Assembly (NCBI GenBank): GCA_026003615.1
Contig: BPHQ01000001.1
Coordinates: forward strand, 558,001-622,000
Length of the DNA stretch: 64,000 nucleotides
DNA from: Bellilinea sp.
GTDB taxonomy: Bacteria; Chloroflexota; Anaerolineae; Anaerolineales; Anaerolineaceae
Direction of reading: 5' to 3'
Within the stretch, counting starts at the first letter, position 1, and the number at the start of each line of letters is the position of its first letter. Position numbers and translations under genes: made by a program. Positions 56,096-64,000 of the stretch are shown piece after piece. The notes below the pieces were generated by a model, which saw only the letters and a list, made by a program, of their open reading frames with translations, made no database searches and was not told the origin of the DNA.

Positions 56096-56436
56096 GGTGG
56101 TTGTCCCCGGAAGGGGATGGTATGGGTTGCCTCCCATCAGCCCCCTTTTTTTAAGAAATCATCTTTCCGGTGGTTGTCCCCGGAAGGGGATGGTATGGGT
56201 TGCCTCCCATCAGCCCCCTTTTTTTAAGAAATCATCTTTCCGGTGGTTGTCCCCGGAAGGGGATGGTATGGGTTGCCTCCCATCAGCCACCTTTTTTTAA
56301 GAAATCATCTTTCCGGTGGTTGTCCCCAGAAGGGGATGGTATGGGTTGCCTCCCATCAGCCCCCTTTTTTAAGAAATCATCTTTCCGGTGGTTGTCCCCG
56401 GAAGGGGATGGTATGGGTTGCCTCCCATCAGCCACC
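56096..56436 (+). repeat. Five tandem tRNA-His-like elements, 72-73-base period
   Basis: Five near-identical units begin GGTGGTTG at 56096, 56169, 56242, 56315 and 56387. Each has a 50-base element that can fold into an outer 8-base stem GGTGGTTG/CAGCCACC, a TCCCC-GGAA-GGGGA hairpin and an ATGGG-TTGCCT-CCCAT hairpin. Most units are followed by T-runs of 6-7 and AAGAAATCATCTTTCC. The outer stem, the second hairpin and the flanks match the adjacent tRNA-His with the D and anticodon arms replaced. Copies 1, 2 and 4 end CAGCCCCC; copies 3 and 5 end CAGCCACC. Copy 4 has loop AGAA. Apparent open frames across the array are by-products of the repeat. This fills most of the gene-free stretch 56071-56532. 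Confidence 0.93.
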
Positions 56437-56465
56437 CCTGAATTATTAAAGGGGTATGATGTGCC

Positions 56466-56490
56466 GGTGATTGTCCTCAAAAGGGGATGA
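56466..56490 (+). repeat. Degenerate sixth copy of the tRNA-like unit
   Basis: GGTGATTG followed by TCCTC-AAAA-GGGGA repeats the first half of the array unit with changes. The small hairpin keeps five pairs through a G.T wobble. The second hairpin and the closing arm are not recognisable. Confidence 0.6.
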
Positions 56491-56532
56491 TCAGGTAGGG
56501 GTAGGATATACTTGATTGCCTTCTACTACAAT

Positions 56533-57543
56533 CTACTGGATGAACTCCTCGGCATAATGACAGGCTACATAATGATCGGATTGGATTTCTCGTAAGGGCG
56601 GTTCTTCCTGCGAGCAATTGGGGCGCGCAAACGGGCAGCGGGGATGAAAGCGGCAGCCCTGAGGAGGGTTAAGTGGGCTGGGAACATCTCCGGGTAGTAT
56701 CATTCGTTTGCGGCGGATACGCGGGTTAGGAATGGGTATTGCCGACATCAATGCCTGAGTGTAAGGGTGAATCGATAAGCGAAAAAGTGCTTCGCGGTCT
56801 GCCAGTTCAACAATTTTTCCTAAATACATGACCGCAACCCGGTCAGAGATATGTTCCACAACTGCCAGATTGTGAGCCACAAATAAGTAGGTCAAACCAA
56901 ATTCCCGTTGGAGATTTCGCAATATGTTCAACACCTGGGCTTGAATGGAAACATCCAGGGCTGATACGGGTTCGTCTAGAACAATAAATTTTGGTTGAAG
57001 GATGAGGGCACGCGCAATTCCAATTCGCTGCCGCTGACCTCCGGAGAATTCGTGCGGGTAACGCATCGCGTGATAATCTTCCAGGCCGACCTTCTTCAAA
57101 ACCGCAAGGACTCGCTCGAATCTTTCCTGTTCAGTACCGATATTGTGGATTTTCAAGCCTTCTGCAATCGACTCGCCAATCGGGAGACGAGGATCAAGTG
57201 AAGAGTAAGGATCCTGAAAGACAATTTGAATATGACGGCGCATCTCTTTGAGAGCATTGCCTTTTAGATTCAGGAGATCTACCCCATCAAAATAGACGTG
57301 ACCGCTAGTGGCCTTGATTAAGCCGAGCATGGTATGACCGACTGTGGTCTTTCCGCAACCCGATTCGCCCACCAGCCCAAGTGTTTCGCCTTTGCGAATT
57401 GTAAAACTAACTCCGTCCACAGCCTTCACATGGGCAACTACCCGTTTCAATATACCGCCGTAAACCGGGTAATATTTAACTAAATCCTTAACAACAACCA
57501 AATCTTCCGACGAGGCAGGACTTTTTTCAAGATATGCGTTCAT
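56533..57543 (-). CDS. Oligopeptide-type ABC transporter ATP-binding protein (OppF/DppF)
   Basis: The 336-residue ATPase has Walker [10 protein letters not shown] near residue 58, signature [15 protein letters not shown], Walker [13 protein letters not shown] and the C-terminal oligopeptide/dipeptide extension with [10 protein letters not shown], whose cysteines bind an Fe-S cluster in some DppD/DppF proteins. It is last in the leftward operon, 18 bases after the OppD-like gene. The substrate class (peptide, sugar or nickel) cannot be told from the ATPase. Confidence 0.94.
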   Translation of the reverse strand: MNAYLEKSPASSEDLVVVKDLVKYYPVYGGILKRVVAHVKAVDGVSFTIRKGETLGLVGESGCGKTTVGHTMLGLIKATSGHVYFDGVDLLNLKGNALKEMRRHIQIVFQDPYSSLDPRLPIGESIAEGLKIHNIGTEQERFERVLAVLKKVGLEDYHAMRYPHEFSGGQRQRIGIARALILQPKFIVLDEPVSALDVSIQAQVLNILRNLQREFGLTYLFVAHNLAVVEHISDRVAVMYLGKIVELADREALFRLSIHPYTQALMSAIPIPNPRIRRKRMILPGDVPSPLNPPQGCRFHPRCPFARPNCSQEEPPLREIQSDHYVACHYAEEFIQ

Positions 57544-57561
57544 CCATTACCCTTTCTAACC

Positions 57562-58587
57562 TCAAGGTTTGAGCGGTGCAATGTGACCATTCCCATCCTG
57601 ATATAACCAGCAGCGCACATAATGATCTGCCTTTCCAACAGATTGTAAATCCGGCTCAAATTGGTGGCAGATCTCCAGTCCATAGGCTTCCCGAGCGGTG
57701 CAACGCGGGGCGAAACGGCAGCCGGGTGGTAGATCTACTAAATTGGGAACATTACCGGGAATGGTAGCCAATTCTTCTTTGATTTGTCCGAGGACGGGGA
57801 CAGATTCGATCAAACCTTGCGTGTAGGGATGACGAGGTGTGCTGAACAGGGTGTTCACATCGGCTTGTTCGACAATTCTCCCTGCATACATCACTGCAAC
57901 TCGATCTGCCATCTCGGCGATTACGCCCAGGTCATGGGTGATTAAAATCACGGCTGTACCGGTGCGGCTGCGCAATTCCCTCATCAAGTCGAGAATTTGG
58001 GCTTGAATGGTTACATCCAGAGCGGTGGTAGGTTCATCGGCAATCAACAATTGCGGATTAAGCGCCAGTGCCATTGCAATCATCACCCGTTGAGCTTGTC
58101 CCCCGGACATTTCGTGAGGGTAGGCGTTGATTTTACGGTGAGCGTCAGGAATTCCGACCATTTGGAGCAGTTCCAGGGTTCTTTGTCGCAATTCTTGTTT
58201 GCTCAATGAACTGTGGATCTTCAATATCTCACTGATTTGTTCACCGATTGTAAACACGGGGTTGAGGCTGGTTTGCGGTTGTTGAAAAATCATCGAGATA
58301 TTCTTACCGCGTACTTGAGCCATTTCTTTTTCGGACATTTCCAGCAAATTTTTGCCATCAAACAAAATTTTTCCGTCTACAATTTTTCCGGGTGGTTCAA
58401 TTAAACCCATTATGGAAAGGGAGGTGACACTTTTTCCACAACCCGACTCGCCCACCAGCCCCAAAACTTCCCCAGGATAAACTTCAAAATCTACCCCATC
58501 AACGGCTTTGACAATCCCGTCATCCGTGTAGTAATACGTTTTCAAATTTTGAACTTGCAAGAGCGGCGGAGTATTTTGATAAGTCAT
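57562..58587 (-). CDS. Oligopeptide-type ABC transporter ATP-binding protein (OppD/DppD)
   Basis: The 341-residue ATPase has Walker A GESGCGKSV, signature MSGGQAQRVMIAMAL, Walker B LLIADEPTTALD and the C-terminal CRFAPRCTAREAYG extension. It pairs with the OppF-like ATPase to drive import through the two permeases. It lies 19 bases after the DppC-like gene. Confidence 0.94.
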   Translation of the reverse strand: MTYQNTPPLLQVQNLKTYYYTDDGIVKAVDGVDFEVYPGEVLGLVGESGCGKSVTSLSIMGLIEPPGKIVDGKILFDGKNLLEMSEKEMAQVRGKNISMIFQQPQTSLNPVFTIGEQISEILKIHSSLSKQELRQRTLELLQMVGIPDAHRKINAYPHEMSGGQAQRVMIAMALALNPQLLIADEPTTALDVTIQAQILDLMRELRSRTGTAVILITHDLGVIAEMADRVAVMYAGRIVEQADVNTLFSTPRHPYTQGLIESVPVLGQIKEELATIPGNVPNLVDLPPGCRFAPRCTAREAYGLEICHQFEPDLQSVGKADHYVRCWLYQDGNGHIAPLKP

Positions 58588-58606
58588 AATCCATTCTTCC
58601 TGCCGG

Positions 58607-59545
58607 TTATTTTTGGTGAGTCAATCGCGGGTCTATGGCATCCCGAAGTCCATCGCCTAACAGGTTGAATGCCAGCACCGTGATCATGATTGCGGCACCC
58701 GGAAAGAAAACAAGATGGGGTGCGGTGAACACCTGATTGCGTTCCGTACCCAGCATAGTTCCCCATTCTGGAGTGGGCGGTTGGGCACCCAAACCAAGGA
58801 ATGACAGCGCGGCTGCATCCAGAATGGCGGTGCCGATACCCAATGTGCCTTGTACAATGAGCGGCGGAATGGCGTTGGGCAAAATGCGGCGTAGCAGGAT
58901 GTGAAAGTGACTTCCACCCAATGCGAGAGAGGCCGAAACATAAGCCTGTTCTTTTACGGACAATACACTGGCACGGACCACCCTTGCGTAGACGGGGATA
59001 GCCACAATGGCAATAGCTAGCAGGGCATTTTCTAAACCAGGGCCAAGGACTGAAACGATGGTAATGGCTAACAGTAATGAGGGGAATGCCATCAAAACAT
59101 CCATCAAGCGCATGATGATGTTATCCCACCAGCCGCCAAAGTAACCGGAAACAGCACCTAAAATTGTGCCAACCAGGATGGCAAACGAAACCGTCGTGAA
59201 ACCCACATACAGTGAGTAGCGTGAACCGTATAACACGCGGCTGAATTGATCTCGGACATTTCCGTCAACTCCCATCAGGTGTTGAGGACGATCTTTTGGA
59301 CAGCCGAAGAGGTGAATACACGGGCCTTCGCGCTTGCTGACGTTTTCGATGCCGATCAGCGGTTGAATCGGGTCATAAGGGGCAATTACCTCGGCAAAAA
59401 TGGCGATAAGTATTAAGAATCCGAGCAGGGTCATGCCAAAAATGGCCGAACGCTGACGGAATATGCGCCGCAAGGTCAGCCGCCACAAACTATTCGAGCG
59501 GTAATCTTTTTGTTTGATCGAGTTAACTTTCAGATCAGTTACCAT
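58607..59545 (-). CDS. ABC transporter permease, DppC/OppC type
   Basis: The 312-residue permease has an N-terminal OppC-type helix after a cytoplasmic leader (SAIFGMTLLGFLILIAIFAE) and the BPD transmembrane domain with EAA-loop-like ASLALGGSHFHILLRRILPNA. Between helices 1 and 2 a 60-residue external loop holds two cysteines (EGPCIHLFGCPKD). It partners the DppB-like permease encoded 20 bases upstream. Confidence 0.93.
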   Translation of the reverse strand: MVTDLKVNSIKQKDYRSNSLWRLTLRRIFRQRSAIFGMTLLGFLILIAIFAEVIAPYDPIQPLIGIENVSKREGPCIHLFGCPKDRPQHLMGVDGNVRDQFSRVLYGSRYSLYVGFTTVSFAILVGTILGAVSGYFGGWWDNIIMRLMDVLMAFPSLLLAITIVSVLGPGLENALLAIAIVAIPVYARVVRASVLSVKEQAYVSASLALGGSHFHILLRRILPNAIPPLIVQGTLGIGTAILDAAALSFLGLGAQPPTPEWGTMLGTERNQVFTAPHLVFFPGAAIMITVLAFNLLGDGLRDAIDPRLTHQK

Positions 59546-59565
59546 TTTTTTACCCTGTCATCAAT

Positions 59566-60645
59566 TTACTCGAGGCGGATGCGCGGATCAATAAATACGT
59601 AGGATAGATCAACAATCAAATTCGCAATGACATAACCAGCAGCAATCACAACGGTGAATGCCTGAATAATAGGGAAATCACGGGCGGTAATGGCTTCAAA
59701 GAGAATCCGACCGACGCCGGCCAGCCCAAAGATGGTCTCGGTCAAAACCGCCCCGGCAAACAAGGTGCCAACCTGAATTCCAATGATGGTCACAATCGGC
59801 AAGAGTGCATTGCGAAAGGCATGTTTGAAAATCACCGTACGCCGCAGGAGACCTTTTGCGCGAGCTGCCCGGATGTAATCCTGCTTGAGAACTTCCAGCA
59901 TGGAAGATCGAGTCATGCGGGCAATGATGGCCAGCGGGATGGTGCTGAGGGCAATAGAGGGGAGAATGAGATGTTGAACGGCATCCTTCAGTACTGTCCA
60001 ATCTCTGGTGATTAAGGAATTGAGGATATAGAGGTTGCTGATGAATTCCACGATGTGAAAACGGAGGGATTCTTTGGGAAAATCCCAACCCAACACTTGA
60101 TAAAACGGAACGCTGACCACTCCAGCCGATAGTCTGCCGGTAGGGGGCAACCAGAAGGGGGTGTCCTTTAATAAAAGGGCAAACACATACGCCAGGATTA
60201 ATCCCAACCAGTAAACCGGCATGGAAACGCCAATATTCGCTCCAACCATGGTGATAACATCAATAATCGAGTTCCGCTTAACAGCAGACAAAATGCCCGC
60301 CGGAATACCTACCAGTACAGCAATCATCAGCGAAGTCAGGCCCAGTTCGATAGTCGTTGGTAGCCGTTCAATAAGGATGATGGTGACTGGCCGGCTAAAA
60401 CGAATAGACATACCGAAATCACCCTTGAGGATATTCCCCATGTAAATTCCCAGTTGAACGGGGATGGGTTTATCCAAACCATATTGGGTGCGAAAGCGGT
60501 CACAGACTTCAGCGGTTGCTTTTTCTCCCAACATGGCTTTACAAGGATCACCGGGGATGAGACGGGAAAGCGTAAAAGTAACCACCAGGATTCCGACCAT
60601 GACCGGAATTGCCAGTAACAATCGGCGAATTGTATAAGCGATCAT
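59566..60645 (-). CDS. ABC transporter permease, DppB/OppB type
   Basis: The 359-residue permease opens with the OppB-type segment RRLLLAIPVMVGILVVTF and LIPGDPC, and has the coupling EAA loop YIRAARAKGLLRRTVIFKHAFRN (within about 260-285). Two cysteines in the first periplasmic loop (C33 and C48 region) may pair. It is the first permease gene; a hairpin terminator lies between it and the solute-binding protein gene. Confidence 0.93.
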   Translation of the reverse strand: MIAYTIRRLLLAIPVMVGILVVTFTLSRLIPGDPCKAMLGEKATAEVCDRFRTQYGLDKPIPVQLGIYMGNILKGDFGMSIRFSRPVTIILIERLPTTIELGLTSLMIAVLVGIPAGILSAVKRNSIIDVITMVGANIGVSMPVYWLGLILAYVFALLLKDTPFWLPPTGRLSAGVVSVPFYQVLGWDFPKESLRFHIVEFISNLYILNSLITRDWTVLKDAVQHLILPSIALSTIPLAIIARMTRSSMLEVLKQDYIRAARAKGLLRRTVIFKHAFRNALLPIVTIIGIQVGTLFAGAVLTETIFGLAGVGRILFEAITARDFPIIQAFTVVIAAGYVIANLIVDLSYVFIDPRIRLE

Positions 60646-60682
60646 AGGATTCCCTTACAGAAAACTACACAACTTCGTGTGG

Positions 60683-60738
60683 AAAAAGTCGCGCGGGACA
60701 GGCGAACCTCAATTGGGGAGGAGCGTCTATCCCGCGCG
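60683..60738 (-). terminator. Hairpin terminator between solute-binding protein and permease genes
   Basis: CGCGCGGGA (60690-60698) pairs with TCCCGCGCG (60730-60738); on the minus strand the stem is followed by ACTTTTT. Such partial terminators let the binding protein be made in excess over the membrane parts, a usual arrangement in these operons. Confidence 0.75.
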
Positions 60739-60780
60739 TTGGTCAAATCATCTCACACAGTTGAGCCTATGAGGAAAGAA

Positions 60781-62511
60781 TTACTCTTCAGCGGGGGCGT
60801 TCATCAGACCCCACAAGTAGCTAAAGTACTCGAAAGCACCTGTGTTACCGATGTGCAGCGGATGGGCTGCATCCCAGGCAACTACCCAGGACATCACCAC
60901 ATCATTGGCATCGAAGGCTGAACCGTCATGGAATTTGACGTTGGGGCGCAGTTTGCAGGTGTACTCGGTGAGGTCTTCATTGGGAGTGCACTCCGTGGCA
61001 AGCGCCGGTTTCACTTCCGTACCGCCGACCTCATAACCGAGCAGGGATTCGAGTACCTGTTCGCAGGCACGCAGGCTTTCACCATCGGTTTCGTCGCCGC
61101 AGTACAGAGAGATGGGTTCAGCATTCTGCATCCAGACAAAGGTCGAACGGCCGCCCGGATCCATGACGGCGAAGTATTCATTGCCTAGTGGGCTGGCGTG
61201 TCCGCCAACAACATCCGCGCGATAGGCGACTCCCGAACCACCGTGGGCAATCGGTACCATCGGTACCAATTCTTTGATTTTGTTGTTGGCCTGCTCGTAG
61301 ATGGGGGTGGCTTCATCGGGATCGGCGATGCGGGCGCCCTGTTCAAGCAGTTCGTAAATTTCTGGGAATGGATTACCAAATTGAGGATTGGCTCGGCCGA
61401 AGTGGAAGTCGAGGAAGTTGGTGATATGGGGGTAGTCAGCGCCCCAACCGAGCAGGTAGAAACCGTTCAGACGACCGCTGGTGGACTCATCAATGAAGGC
61501 GCCACTCTCCATGACAACGATTTCGGCGTCTATGTTGAGATTTTCCTTCAATTGAGCCTGAATGTCGGTTGCAACCAGACCGGGTTCGGGCAGATATCCG
61601 CGAAATACATCGCGGTAATAAATTTTCGTCTGGAATCCATTAGGATAGCCAGCCTGAGCGAGCAGCTCGCGGGCTTTTTCCGGATTAAACTCGTACCAGT
61701 CTTCACCGACGCAACCATTGGGGATGGAGCAGGGGGTGAAGTGGGTGGCGACCGACGATCCAGCCGGGTAGAAGTTATCCACGATGCGCTGGCGGTCAAT
61801 GCCCATGGCAATTGCCTGACGAACTTCGAGTTTGTCAAAGGGCTCAAAGGTATTGGTCATGCCCAGATAGAAGGTGTTGAGCGCTTCCCGTTCGATCAAC
61901 TGGAGGTTGGGGTCGCTTCGGATTACTTCAAAGTCATCGGGGCTTGGATTGTCAATGCCATCAACCGTGCCGGATTGGAGTTCCAACAGTCGGGCAGCAC
62001 CTTCAGATGCCCAGCGGAAAACCAGGGTTTCGGTTTTGGCTTTCTCACCCCAGTAATCATCAAAGCGTTTAAAAATGATGCTGTCACCGCGCTTCCAGGA
62101 ATCCAGCACATACGGACCGGTGCCGATTGGTTTTTCCAGAATTTGTTTGTTGGCCATAGCGGCTTCAATCCATTCTTTCGGTTGAATGGCAAAGGCTGTG
62201 AAAGCCGCTTTCGACTCAAAAGCGGGATCTGGAACACATAAGGTGAACCGAACGGTCAGTTCATCAAGCGCGGCGATTTGCTTGATGATTCCGTTGTAGT
62301 TATCGCAGGTTTCCAGGCCATAAACCATCGGTTCAAAGCCTGCCTGAGGTGGGGCGGTGGGCTGTTCAGCCGGCGGCTGCTCAGGCGGGGTGGTAGGTTG
62401 TTGGGCGGGGGGCTGCTCGGTAGTTGGCGTGGCGGTTGGCTGACAGGCAGCTAAAACCAGGCTGGCAACCACCAAAACTGCCAAAACCCAAAAGAATTTT
62501 TTGGCTTTCAT
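60781..62511 (-). CDS. Lipoprotein solute-binding protein, family 5, circularly permuted
   Basis: The 576-residue protein has a lipoprotein signal (lipobox LAAC, about 20-23), a proline/threonine/glutamine linker to about 57, then a family 5 binding domain in permuted order. It begins in what is normally the middle (IAALDELTVRFTL, then PIGTGPYVLDSW), runs through VRQAIAMGIDRQRIV, LLAQAGYPNGF and GWGADYP, and after about residue 461 continues with the usual N-terminal part: DGESLRACEQVLESLLGYE, CKLRPNVKFHDGSAFDANDVV. No lobe is lost. As first gene of the operon it should bind the substrate, peptides or another organic solute. Confidence 0.92.
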   Translation of the reverse strand: MKAKKFFWVLAVLVVASLVLAACQPTATPTTEQPPAQQPTTPPEQPPAEQPTAPPQAGFEPMVYGLETCDNYNGIIKQIAALDELTVRFTLCVPDPAFESKAAFTAFAIQPKEWIEAAMANKQILEKPIGTGPYVLDSWKRGDSIIFKRFDDYWGEKAKTETLVFRWASEGAARLLELQSGTVDGIDNPSPDDFEVIRSDPNLQLIEREALNTFYLGMTNTFEPFDKLEVRQAIAMGIDRQRIVDNFYPAGSSVATHFTPCSIPNGCVGEDWYEFNPEKARELLAQAGYPNGFQTKIYYRDVFRGYLPEPGLVATDIQAQLKENLNIDAEIVVMESGAFIDESTSGRLNGFYLLGWGADYPHITNFLDFHFGRANPQFGNPFPEIYELLEQGARIADPDEATPIYEQANNKIKELVPMVPIAHGGSGVAYRADVVGGHASPLGNEYFAVMDPGGRSTFVWMQNAEPISLYCGDETDGESLRACEQVLESLLGYEVGGTEVKPALATECTPNEDLTEYTCKLRPNVKFHDGSAFDANDVVMSWVVAWDAAHPLHIGNTGAFEYFSYLWGLMNAPAEE

Positions 62512-62546
62512 CACTACTCCTCCTTGGATTTATTTGAAGAAATGAA

Positions 62547-62594
62547 TCAGATGCGTTTAAGAACGGGTTGGGTATATCGCTGGGGGGTAACCAC
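62547..62594 (-). other. Possible 15-codon leader ORF with full Shine-Dalgarno match
   Basis: In the leader of the binding-protein gene a perfect AAAGGAGGT (62593-62601 on the minus strand) overlaps a GTG that opens a 15-codon frame, translating VVTPQRYTQPVLKRI, ending in TGA 36 bases before the lipoprotein start. The start is too close to the Shine-Dalgarno for normal initiation, so this may be a ribosome-pausing or mRNA-stability element, or chance. Confidence 0.25.
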
Positions 62595-62639
62595 CTCCTT
62601 TGGCGAGAGTAGATGGATAAACAGGGAATCTAACAGTCA

Positions 62640-62668
62640 ATTATGCGTTAATTCTGCCAATAACGCAA
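62640..62668 (-). promoter_or_regulatory. Promoter of the ABC transporter operon, with inverted repeat
   Basis: TTGCGT (62663-62668) and CATAAT (62640-62645) on the minus strand are 17 bases apart. TGCGTTA (62644-62650) and TAACGCA (62661-62667) form a perfect 7-base inverted repeat that covers most of both boxes, as an operator would. Predicted transcription starts about 122 bases before the lipoprotein ATG. Confidence 0.55.
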
Positions 62669-62689
62669 CCTTTTTGGGTCAGAATTTCA

Positions 62690-64000
62690 TCAAAATAACC
62701 GGACGAAGATGAAACCAACCAGCCCTGCCCAGAGAATGTAATAAAGCATGGGCATTAAAGTGTAACGGATGATACTGCCTTCTCTTCCACTGAGGCCGAC
62801 AACCGAAGCGGCTGCCACGACATTGAGAACACAAATCATGTTTCCGGCGTTTGCTCCCAGGGCTTGCAAGGCTAAAACAACAAAAGGAGAAAGATTGACC
62901 TGGCTGGCAACGCTGACCTGAAATAGGGAGAACATCATGTTGCTGAAGGTAGCACTACCTGCAAGAAACGATCCGAGGCTGCCGATGAGTGGGGCAATAA
63001 GCGGCCAGTACATTCCAACGAGATCTGAAGCCTGACGGGCTAATTCGATTGGCATGCTTTCCAACCCGGCTGAATTGATTCCGGAATTGATGAAAATTCG
63101 TACCATTGGCAATGCACCGCCCAAGGCGATTGCGCTACTGATCAATCGTTGCAGGGATTGGGTAATGACCCCCCGACGATTTTGACTTTGTATTTGAAAA
63201 AACCAGAACGAAAAGAGCGCCACAATGACAAAAATAGTACCCGGTAGATAAAGAGGCTCTAACGAAGTGCTGATTCCCGTTCCGAGAAGATTTTCGAAGC
63301 GTATGGAAATGCTTTGCAGAAAGGATTTCAAAGGTAAAAAGGGCAGACGGGTAAGTACTAAGAGGATGGTGAGAAGTAGGTATGGTATCCACGCCTTGCC
63401 GAGCGGCATGGGATGTTCAATCATTTGTACTTCTTCTTTTTGGTCATCAAAATCCCAGATGTGTGTTGGAAGGAGGAATCCCTTACGGGCAGAGGGTATC
63501 ACGATCAACATGGCAACCAGCGCGCCAATCAAAGTCGGAAATTCCGGTCCCAAAAACAAAGCGACCACATAAGCGGGCAACAGGAAACTGATACCTGCAA
63601 AAAGGGCAAATTTCCACATTACCAGACCCTCCCGCCATGATTTATTCCTGCCGAAGAAACGGGTGAGCAGTAACACCTGAAACAGCGGGATCAGTGTTCC
63701 AACGAAAAGATCAATTTGGACGGATTGAGCGGCAACCGTTTCAATCACCTGAGGTAGAGTTAACCCGCCGGTAGCCTGAGCCACCAGACTTGCCATTTCG
63801 CCGCCTTGTTGCAACCCGCGGGTCATGCCGATTTGAAAAGTGGTTCCAAGAGCACCAAAGGTTACCGGACTGCTATTGGCCGTCAAAGCCAGCACGACCG
63901 CAGCAAGTGGAGGAAAACCAAGTGCAACCATCAGAGGGGCGGTGATCGCCGCTGGTGTACCAAAGCCGGCTGCACCTTCAATAAAAGCGCCGAATAACCA
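62690..64000 (-). CDS. lctP: L-lactate permease family protein, partial (N-terminus outside window)
   Basis: 436 codons are visible, with the frame open to the right edge; the first in-window residues are [19 protein letters not shown], an internal LctP signature, so the start lies further right. The protein has about ten or more hydrophobic helices, with [10 protein letters not shown] near the left part and [14 protein letters not shown] late. LctP proteins carry lactate or glycolate with protons; in a fermenter it may export or import lactate. It ends at its normal C-terminus just upstream of the ABC operon promoter. Confidence 0.9.
   Translation of the reverse strand, partial: WLFGAFIEGAAGFGTPAAITAPLMVALGFPPLAAVVLALTANSSPVTFGALGTTFQIGMTRGLQQGGEMASLVAQATGGLTLPQVIETVAAQSVQIDLFVGTLIPLFQVLLLTRFFGRNKSWREGLVMWKFALFAGISFLLPAYVVALFLGPEFPTLIGALVAMLIVIPSARKGFLLPTHIWDFDDQKEEVQMIEHPMPLGKAWIPYLLLTILLVLTRLPFLPLKSFLQSISIRFENLLGTGISTSLEPLYLPGTIFVIVALFSFWFFQIQSQNRRGVITQSLQRLISSAIALGGALPMVRIFINSGINSAGLESMPIELARQASDLVGMYWPLIAPLIGSLGSFLAGSATFSNMMFSLFQVSVASQVNLSPFVVLALQALGANAGNMICVLNVVAAASVVGLSGREGSIIRYTLMPMLYYILWAGLVGFIFVRLF

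Noticed and set aside
56096-56436. CRISPR array
   Set aside because: Period and repeat number could suggest it, but the units are identical over nearly the whole 73 bases with no variable spacers, and no cas genes are present.
56097-56490. Overlapping open frames with repeated MVVPGRGWYG-like peptides
   Set aside because: They are produced by the 73-base tandem repeats. The frame returns after every third copy (219 bases), there is no ribosome binding site, and the structure is better explained as RNA-like elements.
55998-56490. tRNA-His 3' end as attachment site of an integrated element
   Set aside because: The repeats copy the tRNA 3' end, as att sites do, but no integrase or mobile gene lies within reach and the units also copy the 5' acceptor strand and flank.
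61198-62241. Rightward 347-residue open frame
   Set aside because: It is a long shadow frame antisense to the solute-binding protein gene, which has clear domain motifs; the rightward translation has none.

Overview
The window looks like a chromosomal segment of an anaerobic, fermentative bacterium of the Chloroflexota, most likely class Anaerolineae. This is inferred from gene content: a transaldolase/glucose-6-phosphate isomerase fusion, a SUF operon with SufR, type 2 isopentenyl diphosphate isomerase, group 3 [NiFe] hydrogenase genes, and a permuted family 5 solute-binding protein of a kind I associate with this lineage. No 16S rRNA or other decisive marker is present. Gene density is high, with few gaps over 200 bases. 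I see no phage genes, transposases or CRISPR arrays.

Layout. 1-5.3 kb holds a partial HAD hydrolase, DegV, a CoA-dependent amino acid acyltransferase (KBL/SPT type), a ROK sugar kinase and an unknown membrane-anchored protein. 5.3-10.6 kb is a leftward sugar-phosphate operon (tkt, rpiB, tal-pgi). 10.7-13.8 kb is a leftward copper operon (csoR, copZ, copA) with a clear promoter and a candidate CsoR operator. 13.8-16.7 kb is a rightward operon of a TlpA-like thioredoxin, an Lgt-like membrane protein, a pteridine reductase-type SDR and a FolB-FolK fusion; folE, a polyprenyl synthase and type 2 IDI face it on the other strand. 19.7-27.4 kb has an SCP2 protein, then sufT-like and sufR genes divergent from sufC-sufB-sufD, a small unknown gene, sufS, sufU and a Rieske ferredoxin. 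27.5-31.5 kb holds a PIG-L deacetylase/methyltransferase pair divergent from a zinc-ribbon membrane protein and a class A beta-lactamase-like serine hydrolase.

31.5-54.5 kb is the main block: about 23 kb, all leftward. In transcription order it has DRTGG, CBS-ATPase, DRTGG and PHP regulatory proteins; NuoE, a small ATPase, a 2Fe-2S protein and NuoF of HydB/HndC type; a second NuoE and NuoF; a formate channel; formate dehydrogenase FdhA; a NuoG/HoxU-like protein; hydrogenase small and large subunits; an endopeptidase; a cyclic-nucleotide-binding protein; and HypA, B, F, C, D, E. It reads as a soluble formate dehydrogenase/[NiFe] hydrogenase system sharing NAD(P)H and perhaps ferredoxin, with its whole maturation set. 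The regulatory proteins resemble those usually found beside bifurcating [FeFe] hydrogenases, but no [FeFe] catalytic subunit is present. A Rex-like site lies upstream of the first NuoE gene.

54.7-56.5 kb holds hisS, tRNA-His and, directly after the tRNA, five tandem copies of a roughly 73-base unit. Each unit carries a 50-base element that looks like a tRNA-His stripped of its D and anticodon arms and followed by a T-run. This is the most unusual structure in the window. 56.5-62.5 kb is a leftward oligopeptide-type ABC transporter operon whose solute-binding protein is circularly permuted in sequence. A lactate permease gene runs off the right edge.
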